A stretch of DNA of 64,000 nucleotides from Prorocentrum cordatum (Eukaryota > Sar > Dinophyceae > Prorocentrales > Prorocentraceae). Below are positions 1 through 8,630 of this stretch, one piece after another (within the stretch, counting starts at the first letter, position 1; every line of letters starts with the position of its first letter). The DNA is taken from contig CAUYUJ010018719.1 in NCBI GenBank assembly GCA_963575745.1, positions 1-64,000 on the forward strand, written 5' to 3'. Under the pieces are notes generated by a model. The model was not told the origin of the DNA and searched no databases. It saw only the letters and a program-made list of their open reading frames with translations. Both the position numbers and the translations under genes were made by a program.

Positions 1-290
1 TGTAGGGGGGCTTTAGGGCTGGGAATCACATGAGTGGATTCGCAGACATCAGACGCGCCCGCCTGTCGCAATCAGAGGTCTGAACTCGGTTTGATACTCG
101 AACTCGGTTGCGAAACTGTTTTTTTTTTTGTTAGCGTTATCTTGAGAGGTCTGAAATCGCGCTTGGGATTCAAAGATAGTCTGTTCTTTGCAGTCTTTCC
201 GACAGTGATATATTTGTCAGGAGAGCTGTGTTACGACGTTAGTCCCGGCGGGTTAGAAGGTTGACTGGTTTTTACCGTCTCGGCGCCAGG
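1..290 (+). repeat. Family B element, 3' tail with degenerate terminal hairpin
   Basis: The window opens inside a family B unit, recognised by the cagacatcagacgcgcccgc and ggtctgaactcggtttgat motifs. It ends with the family B tail at 217-290, where the subterminal inverted repeat and GC-rich hairpin are recognisable but degraded (CTGTGTTACGACG instead of GCTCTACGAG, and extra bases in the loop). Bases 291-346 after it hold only a weak match to the family A start (gctagtttggg, then ggccagaacggacaa) and nothing else recognisable. The short open frame here is not coding. Confidence 0.6.
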
Positions 291-346
291 TCCGGGCGGG
301 TGGTGGATGGCTAGTTTGGGCGACGTCGTGGGCCAGAACGGACAAG

Positions 347-1415
347 TAATCGTAGAGCTTCCTTAGCTAGTTATCGTGGAAGCTAAGAGTAATTCCGGCG
401 ATGCTGGGGGAGAGTAGGCTATTGGCCGAGAAAAATCTCGACGGAACTTTTGGTGACTTTTGGTCGGTTGAAAATTTCGTTCTCGGAATTTGACCATTCG
501 TTAGAGCTCTAGTATTTTTTCCCATGATATTCGATCTTATTCCCGCTCGCCATCTTGATCTCAGCTCGATCGGGTAACTTTGAAGGCCAAAAAGCACTGT
601 GGCGGGAACGCCCGTTTCGAGTCATCTTGATGCGCGCTGTCGGTTTTCTGAAGATAACTCGAGCTCTAGGGCAGCTACAGAGCTGGTAAGCACAGCTAAT
701 GCATGCAGAATGATCAGGCGCGTTCGCCTGTTGAACCCAGAGGTCTGAACTCGGTCTGTCAGCCGAGCTAGCTCCGCAAACCTGTTTGTATTATTCGAGT
801 CAACTTGCTACGCGTTGTCGGTATTTTCTACTTAACTCGAGCTGTAGGGCAGCTACAGTGCTGGTAAGCACTCGTATCGCACTGAGAATGATCAGACGCG
901 TTCGCCTGTTGAATCCATAGGTCTAAACTCGGTATGCTAGCCGAGCTAGGTCCGCAAACCTATTCGTATTATTCGAGTCCACTTGATACGCGTTGTCGGT
1001 ATTTTCTACTTAACTCGAGCTGTAGGGCAGCTACAGTGCTGGTAAGCACACCTATCGCACTCAGAATCATCAGGCGCGTTCGCCTGTTGAATCCAGAGCT
1101 CTGAACTCAGTCTGTTGCGCGATCCAGAATCACGAAACTGTTCGCATTCTTCCAGTCATCTTGAGAGCTACTGTCGGCGTTCTGCACTTAATTCGGGCTG
1201 TAGGGAGGCTGCAGGGCGGGTAATCACAGGAATCGATTCGGAGACATCAGACGCGTCCGTCTGTCACATTCAGAGGTCTGAACTCGGTCTGATACTCGAG
1301 TTGGGCTGAAAAACTATTCGTTCTCTGCAATTTTTTCAGACAGTATATGTTGTCAGGAAGCTCTACGAGTCCCCCGGCGGTAACAAAGGTTGACGGTTTA
1401 CCGCCGGCGCCCAGT
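347..1415 (+). repeat. Family B element 1 (M2 module, leader, four 178-bp units, terminal hairpin)
   Basis: A good type copy of family B. The 5' module at about 347-424 (cgtagagcttcc ... ggaagctaagag) can fold on itself. The leader at 425-618 carries aaaaatctcgacgg, a stretch ending ctctagtatttttt, and ctcagctcgatcggg. Four tandem units start at 619, 797, 975 and 1153, each at gagtcaWcttga, giving a period of exactly 178 bp. The tail at 1354-1415 holds GGAAGCTCTACGAGT, the reverse complement of the M2 start, followed by the terminal hairpin and CCCAGT. No coding potential is supported. Confidence 0.75.
1354..1415 (+). repeat. Terminal palindrome (type example of more than fifty in the window)
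   Basis: A perfect 10-bp stem pairs 1374-1383 with 1398-1407 around a loop containing AAAGGTTGACGG; CGCCCAGT follows. In family B the stem is CCGGCGGTAA/TTACCGCCGG. In family A it is CCGGCGGTGA/TCACCGCCGG, a compensated A:T to G:C change. Family B copies end at 3181, 7146, 9777, 11192, 12577, 14020, 15383, 16516, 17894, 18805, 19882, 21269, 23761, 30669, 31670, 33485, 34606, 35647, 38524, 39504, 43466, 44443, 45523, 46604, 53891, 55067, 56184 and 58220. The copies at 24649-24687, 39751-39779 and 59429-59466 are split by LINEs. Confidence 0.85.
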
Positions 1416-1709
1416 GGTAACTTTTGGGTGGTTTTGCGAATATTTGAAAGATATTTGACCATTTATTTTGAGAAAGCAGATTTTTCGCACCTGTAGACGA
1501 CTATGAGGGCCTCTGCGTCTTAATATGAGCTCTGTAGATGCGCTTTTACTATCAAAAGACTTGGCGAAACCAACTTCATTCACGTTTTCTTATTTTCGAG
1601 AAATGCTTCCAGAAGCCCCCTCTTTTGATGCTGAGCACTCTCACGCGTGCCAGGAGCTCTACGAGGTTCCCGGCGGTGTCCAGGTTGACGGTTCACCGCC
1701 GGCGCCAGT
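1416..1709 (+). repeat. Family A element 1 (type I body, 5' truncated)
   Basis: Begins inside the family A body at gtaacttttgggtggttttg, so the first 30 or so bases and M1 are missing. The type I body is marked by tttttcgcacctgtaga and a gagggcctctgcgtc stretch. It ends with GGAGCTCTACGAGGTTCC, the hairpin and GGCGCCAGT at 1707-1709. Small open frames run through it in several phases and look incidental. Confidence 0.7.
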
Positions 1710-1832
1710 GCCTGGAGAAACTGCCGAAGCTCTTCCGAAGCACTGCCGAAGCCTTTCGCGCACCCCGGAGCCACGCGTATTGGAAAACGCTACGAAGCCA
1801 CGCTCCCGGGCCCGCTGCAGGCTCCGGCAAGT
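1710..1832 (+). repeat. Family C element 1, left part (interrupted)
   Basis: GC-rich sequence starting gcctggagaaactgccgaag and matching 7220-7344 in the larger C copy. It stops at ggcaagt (1832), where family A and B elements begin. The missing continuation resumes at 3918, so about 2.1 kb is nested inside this C copy. Confidence 0.7.
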
Positions 1833-1893
1833 ACCTCGTAGAGCTCTTCGTCATCGATGAGCTAGAGGAATTCCGGCGCGGGGCGGAGCTAGT
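1833..1893 (+). repeat. M1 module, 61 bp (5' end of family A)
   Basis: Starts ACCTCGTAGAGCTC directly after AGT, folds back through GAGCTAGAGG, continues AATTCCGGCGCGGGG and ends GGAGCTAGT. Identical 61-bp spacing is seen for M1 copies at 4168, 4229, 4994, 5055, 11193, 11254, 12619 and 14062. Solo and paired copies show that M1 can exist without the family A body. Its end, CTAG followed by T, matches the CTRR|T rule of rolling-circle elements, but four bases are weak evidence. Confidence 0.7.
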
Positions 1894-3181
1894 AACTCGT
1901 AGAGCTTCCCTTAGCAAGTTATTGCTGGAAGCTTAAGAGTAATTCCGGGGAGCTGGAGAGCTAGTTGGCAACAAAAATCTCGACGGACCTTTTGGTGACT
2001 TTTGGTCGGTTGAAAATTTCGTTCTCAAAATTTGACCATTCGTTAGAGCTCTAGTATTTTTTCTCATGATATTCGATCTTATTCCCGCTCGCCATCTTGA
2101 TCTCAGCTCGATCGGGTAACTTTGAAGGCCAAAAAGCGCACGGGCGGGAACGGCCGGTTCGAGTCATCTTGATACGCGCTATCGGTATTTCGTACTTAAC
2201 TCGAGCTGTAGGGCAGCTACAGAGCTGGTGAGCACAGCTATCGCACTCAGAATTATCGCGCGCGTTCGCCTGTTGAAACCAGAGGTCTGAACTCGGTCTG
2301 CCAGCCGAGCTAGGTTCGCAAACCTATTTGTATTATTCGAGTCATCTTGATAGACACTCTCGGTTTTCTGTACTTAACTCGAGCTTTAGGGCAGCTACAG
2401 TGCTTGTAAGCACAGCTATCGCTCTCAGAATCATCACGCGCGTTCGTCTGTTGAATCCAGAGGTCTGAACTCGGTCTGCTAGCCGAGCTAGGTCCGCAAA
2501 CCTATCAGTATTATTGGAGTGATCTTGATAGACGCTCTCGGTTTTCTGTACTTAACTCGAGCTGTCGGGCAGCTACAGGGCTCATTGTGACAGACATCGC
2601 TGGGGAATTATCAGTCGCGTTCGTCTATCGTACCGAGAGCTCTGAACTCGGCCTGCTGCCCGAGCTAGGTTCGCGAAGCTGTTCGTATTGTCTGAATGAT
2701 CTTGAGACATGCTCTCAATTTTCTGCACTCAACTCGTGCTGGGGAAGGGCTACAGTGCTGCAGGTCGCATGTATCGATTTGCACACATCAGGCACGTCTT
2801 TCGGTCGATTCCAGAGCTCGGAACTCGGTCTGCTGCTCGAACTAGGTTCGCAAAACTATTATATTATTCGAATCGATACTGTCGGTTTTCTGCACTTAAC
2901 TCGGGCTGTAGGGGGGCTTCAGTGCTGGGAATCACATGAGTGGATTCGCAGACATCAGACGCGCCCGCCTGTCGCATTCAGAGGTCTCAACTCGGTTTGA
3001 TACTCGAACTGGGTTGCGAAACTGTTCGTTTTTTGTTAGCGTCATCTTGAGAGGTCTGAAATCGCTTGGGCTTAAAAAATAGTCGTTCTTTCGAGTTTTT
3101 TTCCACAGTATATATTGTCAGGAAGCTCTACGAGTCTCCCGGCGGTAAGAAAGGTTGACGGTTTACCGCCGCGCGCCCAGT
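1894..3181 (+). repeat. Family B element 2 (M2, leader, about 5.5 units, hairpin)
   Basis: M2 occupies 1894-1965 and starts AACTCGTAGAGCTTCC directly after the AGT of M1. The leader runs to 2160. Units begin near 2161, 2339, 2517, 2694, 2869 and 3039. The later units have diverged (for example atcgatactgtcgg instead of the usual start). The tail lies at 3119-3181, with GCGCGCCCAGT at its end. The 137-residue open frame over 2587-3000 crosses unit borders and is not a credible gene. Confidence 0.75.
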
Positions 3182-3519
3182 TGGTCGACCCGGCCAGAAA
3201 GGACAAAGTGGTAACTTTTGGGTGGTTTTGCAATTTTTTGAAAGATATTTGACAATTCATTTTGAGAAAGCAGATTTTTCGCACCTGTAAACGACTATGA
3301 GGGCTTCTCTGCCTTAATATGAGCTCTGTAGGCGCACTTTCACTATCAAAACACTTGGAGCAACCATCTTCATGTCGACACAAAAAAATGAATTATTCTC
3401 TTTTGGTAAGAAATGCTCCGAGAAACTCTCCCTTTCGACTCTGAGCACACTTTCGCGTGGAAGGAGCTCTACGAGGTTCCCGGCGGTGACCAGGTTGACG
3501 GTTCACCGCCGGCGCCAGT
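3182..3519 (+). repeat. Family A element 2 (type I, no M1)
   Basis: Begins TGGTCGACCCGGCCAG immediately after the AGT of the preceding hairpin. The body has gcacctgtaaacgactatg and the tttcgactctgagcac block. The tail at 3462-3519 has GGAGCTCTACGAGGTTCC, the hairpin and GGCGCCAGT. Confidence 0.75.
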
Positions 3520-3917
3520 ACCTCGTAGAGCTCTTCGGCATCGATGAGCTAGAGGAATTCCGGCGCGGGGTGGAGCTAGTTGGCCCACCCGGCCAGAAAG
3601 GACAAAGTGGTAACTTTTGGGTGGTTTTGCAATTTTTTGAAAGATATTTGACAATTCATTTTTAGAAAGCAGATTTTTCGCACCTGTAAACGACTATGAG
3701 GGCCTCTCTGTCTCAGTATGAGCTCCGTAGGCGGACTTTTACCATCAAAACACTTGGAGCAACGATTTTCATGTCGACACGAAAAAATCAATTTGTACCC
3801 TTTTCGAGAAATGCTTCCAGAAGCTCTCTCTTTCGACTCTGAGCACTCTCACGCGTGAAAGGAGCTCTACGAGGTTCCCGGCGGTGACCAGGTTGACGGT
3901 TCACCGCTGGCGCCAGT
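3520..3917 (+). repeat. Family A element 3, full length with M1 (type I)
   Basis: A 398-bp complete copy: M1 at 3520-3580, body from TGGCCCACCCGGCC, tail ending CGCCAGT at 3917. Its first 14 bases, ACCTCGTAGAGCTC, are the reverse complement of GAGCTCTACGAGGT near 3862-3875, so the inverted repeat is asymmetric and the terminal hairpin lies outside it. It forms the right edge of the insertion into family C element 1. Confidence 0.78.
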
Positions 3918-4121
3918 TGCTGCGAGAATCGTGGGCCGGCGGAGGTGGGCGTGTCCTCCTCGCCACCCACCGCCGGCTTCTTATCTGAAAGCCTTAGCCC
4001 TCCAAGAGCTATCCGGGAACTTGTAAGCGTTCGAAACCCGGATAGCGAAGCCAAGCGCGGAACGCCGCACGGGGACCTCTGCCAGGTCGCCTGAAACGAT
4101 GCGCGGGACGCTGGAAACATA
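3918..4121 (+). repeat. Family C element 1, right part
   Basis: Resumes with tgctgcgagaatcgtggg, matching tgctccggcgatcgtgga at 7345 in the uninterrupted C copy, then ggcggaggtgggcgtg and the cttcttatctgaaa block. It ends at gctggaaacat just before an M2 module. Together with 1710-1832 it makes one C element split at AGT|TGC. Confidence 0.7.
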
Positions 4122-4228
4122 ACTCGTAGAGCTTCCCTGAGCAAGTTATTGCTGGAAGCTTAAGAGTACCTCGTAGAGCTCTTCGGCATCGCTGAGCTAG
4201 AGGAATTCCGGCGCGGGGTGGAGCTAGT
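4122..4228 (+). repeat. M2 left half followed by a solo M1
   Basis: M2 starts AACTCGTAGAGCTTCC at 4122 and breaks off after taagagt at 4167. A solo M1 of 61 bp follows (4168-4228). The rest of M2 (aattccggggagctgg) is found only at 4969-4993, beyond two family A elements, so this M2 was split by insertion after AGAGT. Confidence 0.72.
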
Positions 4229-4628
4229 ACCTCGTAGAGCTCTTCGTCATCGATGAGCTAGAGGAATTCCGGCGCGGGGTGGAGCTAGTTGGCGCACCCG
4301 ACCGAGGCGGACAATGTGACAACTTTTGGGTGGTTTTGCGAATTTTTGAAAGATATTTGACAATTCATTTTGATAATGCAGATTTTTCGCACCTGTAAAC
4401 GAGTATGAGGGCCTCTCTGTCTTGATATGAGCTCTGTAGGCGCACTTTTACTATCAAAACACTTGGCGCAACCATCTTCGTACCGACATGAAAAAAATCA
4501 TGTTTTCTTTTTTTTCGAGAAATGCTTCCAGAAGCCCTCTATTTTGATGCTTAGCACTCCTACGCGTGCTAGGAGCTCTACGAGGTTCCCGGCGGTGACC
4601 AGGTTGACGGTTCACCGCCGGCGCCAGT
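4229..4628 (+). repeat. Family A element 4, full length with M1 (type I)
   Basis: M1 at 4229-4289, body beginning TGGCGCACCCGACC, tail ending GCGCCAGT at 4628; 400 bp. The body has tttttcgcacctgtaaacg and a run of T near 4505-4517. Confidence 0.75.
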
Positions 4629-4968
4629 TGGCCGACCCGGCCAGAAAGGACAAAGTGATAACTTTTGGGTGGTTTTGCGAAAAATTGAAGGATATTTGAC
4701 AATTCATTTTGAGGAAGCAGATTTTTCGCACCTGTAGTGGGTTATGCCGCGTCCACCAATAAAATTTTCAGGCCCATCGGTGCAGTATTACTATTCAAAC
4801 ACTTGGCGGAACCGACTTTGGATGGAAACCGAAAAATCGTGATTTTCGAGTTTTTCGGCTCTTGCCTCAGAAGCTTCCTTCATGTGTTCCGAGAAGCGCT
4901 GTGCAAGAAAAGAGCTCTACGAGGTGCCCGGCGGTAACCTGGTTGACGGTTTACCGCCGGTTGCCAGT
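4629..4968 (+). repeat. Family A element 5, variant type III
   Basis: Starts TGGCCGACCCGGCCAG, but the body departs from type I after gcacctgtag with gtgggttatgccgcgtcc and a tcatgtgttccgagaagc block. The hairpin stem is the TAA/TTA form, and it ends GGTTGCCAGT. Related type III copies lie at 21270, 46605 and 52184. Confidence 0.7.
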
Positions 4969-5054
4969 AATTCCGGGGAGCTGGAGAGCTAGTACCTCGT
5001 AGAGCTCTTCGTTATCGATGAGCTAGAGGAATTCCGGCGCGGGGTGGAGCTAGT
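4969..5054 (+). repeat. M2 right half and a solo M1
   Basis: aattccggggagctggagag to AGT at 4993 completes the M2 interrupted at 4167. An M1 copy of 61 bp (4994-5054) follows directly, with TTATCGATGAG in its loop. Confidence 0.7.
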
Positions 5055-5453
5055 ACCTCGTAGAGATCTTCGAGATCGATGAGCTAGAGGAATTCCGGCG
5101 CGGGGTGGAGCTAGTTGGTCGACCCGGCCAGAAAGGACAATGTGACAACTTTTAGGTGGTTTTGCGAGTTTTTGAAAGATATTTGACAATTCATTTTGAG
5201 AAAGCAGATTTTTACGCCGAGCATTGGCATATAAACTTTGTTTCCTGAGCAGCTCAGCTCTCTAGAGGCAGTTTTAGTATCAGTTGACTTCCGGGAACCG
5301 ACTTCATGTTGACTCCGAAAAATCTTAATTTTACGTTTTTCTAGAAAAGCTCCGATAAGCTCTTCGCTTCGATCCTGAGCTTCCTTACACGTGCAAGGAG
5401 CTCTACGAGGTTCCCGGCGGTGACCAGGTTGACGGCTCACCGCCGGCGCCAGT
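5055..5453 (+). repeat. Family A element 6, full length with M1 (type II body)
   Basis: M1 at 5055-5115 (GATCTTCGAGATC variant), body from TGGTCGACCCGGCCAG. After gcagatttttacgcc it switches to the type II body, gagcattggcatataaac, with a gagcagctcagctctct block. The tail ends GGCGCCAGT at 5453. Confidence 0.73.
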
Positions 5454-5781
5454 TGGCCCAGCCGGCCGAGGCGGACAATGTGACAACTTTTGGGTGGTTT
5501 TGCAATTTTTTGAAAGATATTTGACAATTCATTTTGAGAAAGCAGATTTTTAATCCGAGCATTGAGATATGAACTTCGTTCCCTGAGCAGCTCAGCCCTC
5601 TAGAGCCATTTTCAGTACCAGTTCACTTGGAGGAACCGACTCCATGTTCACTCCGAAAAATCTCAACTTGAAGTTTTTGTAGAAAAGCTCCCAGAAGCTC
5701 CCCGTGAGCTTTCTCACGGATGCAAGGAGCTCTACGAGGTCCCCGGCGGTGACAGGTTGACGGTTCACCGCCGGCGCCAGT
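5454..5781 (+). repeat. Family A element 7 (type II, no M1)
   Basis: Starts TGGCCCAGCCGGCCGAGG. The type II body has gagcattgagatatgaac and ctgagcagctcagccctct. The tail inverted repeat reads GGAGCTCTACGAGGTCCC, and the loop has lost one base (gacaggttgacgg). It ends at AGT 5781. Confidence 0.72.
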
Positions 5782-7146
5782 TGGCAAGAAAAATCTCGAC
5801 GGACCTTTTGCTGACTTTTGGTCGGTTGAAAATTTTGTTCTCAAAATTTGACAATTCGTTTGAGCTCTAGTATTTTTTCTCATGATATTCGATCTTATTC
5901 CCGCTCGCCATCTTGATCTCAGCTCGATCGGGTAACTTTGAAGGCCAAAAAGCAGGCAGGCGGGAATGGCCGTTTCGAGTCATCTTGATACGCGCTGTCG
6001 GTATTTTCAACTTAACTCGAGCTGTAGGGCAGCTACAGTGCTGGTAAGCACAGCTATCGCACTCAGAATCATCAGACGCGTTCGCCTGTTCAATCCAGAG
6101 GTCTCAACCCGGTCTGCTACCCGAGCTAGGTCCGGAAACTTATTCGTATTATTCGAGTCAACTTGATACGCGCTGTCGGCATTTCGTTCTTAACTCGAGC
6201 TGTAGGGCAGCTGCAGCTGGTAAGCACAGCTATTGCACTCAGAATGATCAGGCGCGTTCGCCTGTTGAATCCAGAGGTCTGAACTCGGTCTGCTATCCGA
6301 GCTAGGTCCGCGAACCTATTCGTATTATTCGAGTCAACTTCATACGCGTTGTCGGTATTTACGCTTATTCCGAGGTATAGGGCAGCTACAGTGCTGGTAA
6401 GCACACATATCGCACTCAGAATCATCAGGCGCGTTCGCCTGTTGAATCCATAGGTCTAAACTCGGTCTGCTAGCTGGGCTAGGTCCGCACACCTATTCGT
6501 ATTATTCCAGTCATCTTGACAAACGCTCTCGGTTTTCTGTACTCAACTCGAGCTTTAGGGCAGTTACAGAGCCTATAGTCACATAAATCGATTGAGAATC
6601 ATCGGGCGCGTTTGTCTGTTGTATCGACAGCTCTGAAATCGGCCTGCTGCCCAAGCTGGGTTCGCGAAACTATTCGTATTGTCCGAATCATCGTGCAACG
6701 TGCTCTCAATTTTCTGCACTCAACTCGTGCTGGAGGAGGGCTACAGTGCTGCGGATCATAGAAATCGATTTGCACATCACTCGCGTTCGTTGGACATTTC
6801 GAAAGCTCAAAACTTGGTTTGCTGCTCGAAAAAGATTCGCGAAACTATGTATTATTCGAGCTATCCTGAGAGATTTCCTCGGTTTTCTGCACTTAACTCG
6901 GGCTGTCGGGGGCTGCAGGGCTGGTAATCACATGAGTCGATTCGCAGACATCAGACGCGTCCGCCTGCCGCATTGCGAGGCCTGAACTCGGTCTGATATT
7001 CGAATTCGATTGCAAAACTGTTTCTTTTTTTTCAAGAGTCATGAGAACTAGTCGTTCTCTGGATTATTTCCCACTATGTACTGTCAGGAAGCTCTACGAG
7101 TCCCCCGGCGGTAAGAAAGGTTGACGGTTTACCGCCGGCGCCCAGT
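5782..7146 (+). repeat. Family B element 3 (about six units)
   Basis: Begins TGGCAAGAAAAATCTCGACG without M2. The leader contains ctctagtattttttctcatg and ctcagctcgatcggg. Units run from 5977. The last two or three have drifted (gtgcaacgtgctctc and gctggaggagggctac forms). The terminal tail is at 7085-7146 with cggtaagaaaggttgacgg in the hairpin. Confidence 0.73.
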
Positions 7147-8180
7147 CGCAGGAGACGCTTGCAGGAGCGCCGTTTACGATGCGTGGGGCCCTGCACAGCG
7201 CGCAAGGAAGATCTGCCTGGGAGCCTGGAAGAACTGCCGAAGCTCTTCCGAAGTTCTGCCGAAGCGCTTCGCGCACCCTGGAGCCAGGCGTATTGGGAAA
7301 CGCTAGGAAGCCACGCTCCGGACCCGCTGCGAACTCCGGCGAGTTGCTCCGGCGATCGTGGACCGGCGGAGGTGGGCGTGTGCTCCTCACCACCCACCGC
7401 GGGCTTCTTATCTGAAACCCTCAGCTCCCCAAGGAGCTACCCGGGAACCTCTAGAGCGCGACGGAACCGCGGCCAGAAAGGCTCCCATGCGTGCCTATAC
7501 GCATGCAGGCACGCGTGGAAGCTTGCCGGAAGCTCTCCCGGACCAGATGCCGGCTCGAATGATCTGCTGCAGGAACCTGCTGTTCTCTAAAACCCGGATA
7601 GTCAAGTAAACGACGCGCGCGCACGGGTCCCGCCCTGCACTCTGCGCTCGCCTGCTCCAGACGCTGCGTGCGCATGGCCGGGTTTGTCTTCGACGTGGGC
7701 GGAGGTGCCAGCTTGAAGCGCTGCAAAAGCTACTTGCCAACGTGCGTGATGGCGGTGGACAGCTCGCCTGAAGTGCGCCTGAAGGGCAGCAGAAGTGCGT
7801 GGTGGCCCCTGAAGGGCTGAGAGCGACGCTTCCACGCGTGCCTGCACGCGTGGGCGCTCGCTGCCCGGGAAGCTTCGCGCGGCCTCTGGGGCACGTTCGC
7901 GAGGCCTCTGGGGCACGTTCCACGGGAACGTATTGGAACAGACGTTCCGGGACACGCTGCGGAACCCGAGCGCCCACGGAAGGGCACGTGGGGCGGTGGG
8001 CGGAAGGGTGCGGCGGCGTACGCGCACCAGCCGGCTTCTTCTCTAACAACCCTACGTAGCCCAAAAGGCTATCCGGGAATTCTGGAGCGCCGCAGAAGAG
8101 CTCCTGGCGGGCACCACCACCCTGCGGCTTCTAATTTTAAACCCTTTAGCTCTCAGCGAGATCTCCAGGAACATTGCCCG
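7147..8180 (+). repeat. Family C element 2 (largest forward copy)
   Basis: About 1 kb of GC-rich sequence starting cgcaggagacgcttgcag. It contains the uninterrupted site gcgagttgctccgg (7339-7352) that is split in C element 1. Other landmarks are ggcggaggtgggcgtg (7367-7382), short palindromic cacgcgtgcctgcacgcgtg segments (7832-7851) and a late cttctaattttaaaccc block. Open frames of 140-190 residues occur on both strands, but they are rich in Arg, Pro and Ala, overlap one another and show no domain, so I do not call a gene. Function unknown. Confidence 0.6.
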
Positions 8181-8379
8181 TCGGGACCGCGTCGGCCAAC
8201 TAGCTGCACCCCGCGCTCGAAATCCTCTAGCTCACCGATGCCGAAAAGCTCTACGAGGTATTACTCTTAAGCTTCCAGCAATAACTTGCTGAAGAAAGCT
8301 CTACGAGTTACTCGCAGCTTCCAGCAAAAAACTTGCTCAGGGAAGCTTTACGAGTTACTTGCTCCACCCTGCGCCGGAA
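8181..8379 (-). repeat. Inverted M1 and M2 modules
   Basis: Read on the minus strand this is a degraded M1 (ending at gagctctacgaggt-like sequence near 8241-8258) preceded by M2 copies (agctttccagcaa and ggaagctttacgagt forms, 8259-8365). It marks the turning point between forward and inverted family C sequence. Confidence 0.6.
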
Positions 8380-8630
8380 TATCTCTAGCAACTTGCCGGA
8401 GCTTGCAGCGGGTCCGGGAGCGTGGCTTCGTAGCGTTTCCGAATACGCGTGGCTCCAGGGTGCGCAAAGCGCTTCGGCAGAGCTTCGGCAGTTCTTCCAG
8501 GCTCCCAGGCAGATCTTCCTTGTGCGCTTGGCAGGGCCCCACGCATCGTAAACGGCGCACCTGCAAGCGTTTCCTGCGAGGTTTCAGCGTCCCACGCATC
8601 GTTTCAGGCGGCCTGGCAGAGGTCCCCGTA
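8380..8630 (-). repeat. Family C element 3, inverted fragment
   Basis: Reverse complement of the left part of family C: ggagcttgcagcgggtccgg here matches ccgggcccgctgcaggctcc at 1806-1825. The block through tcttccaggctcccaggc mirrors 7213-7240. With 7147-7345 it forms an inverted repeat with arms of roughly 200 bp. Confidence 0.65.

Noticed and set aside
347-424. Hammerhead ribozyme in the M2 module
   Set aside because: No CUGANGA and GAAA core pair in the required arrangement.
530-600. Spliced-leader-like gccatcttgatctcagctcg in every B leader
   Set aside because: Only scattered agreement with the leader sequence; the GGCTCAAG core is absent.
880-960. tRNA or SINE-like internal promoter in the B unit (ttgaatccagaggtctgaac)
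   Set aside because: The resemblance to a B box is weak, no A box at proper distance and no cloverleaf could be drawn.
619-1353. CRISPR-like array
   Set aside because: The 178-bp units are continuous tandem repeats without unique spacers, in a eukaryotic context.
1833-1893. M1 as a classical terminal-inverted-repeat MITE
   Set aside because: Its two ends are not complementary to each other; complementarity is to the subterminal 3' segment of family A.
2587-3000. Medium open frames across B arrays (also 32370-32852, 37963-38502, 55528-55977)
   Set aside because: They arise because 178-bp units keep a partial phase. They cross unit and element borders, vary in frame between arrays and show no conserved protein.
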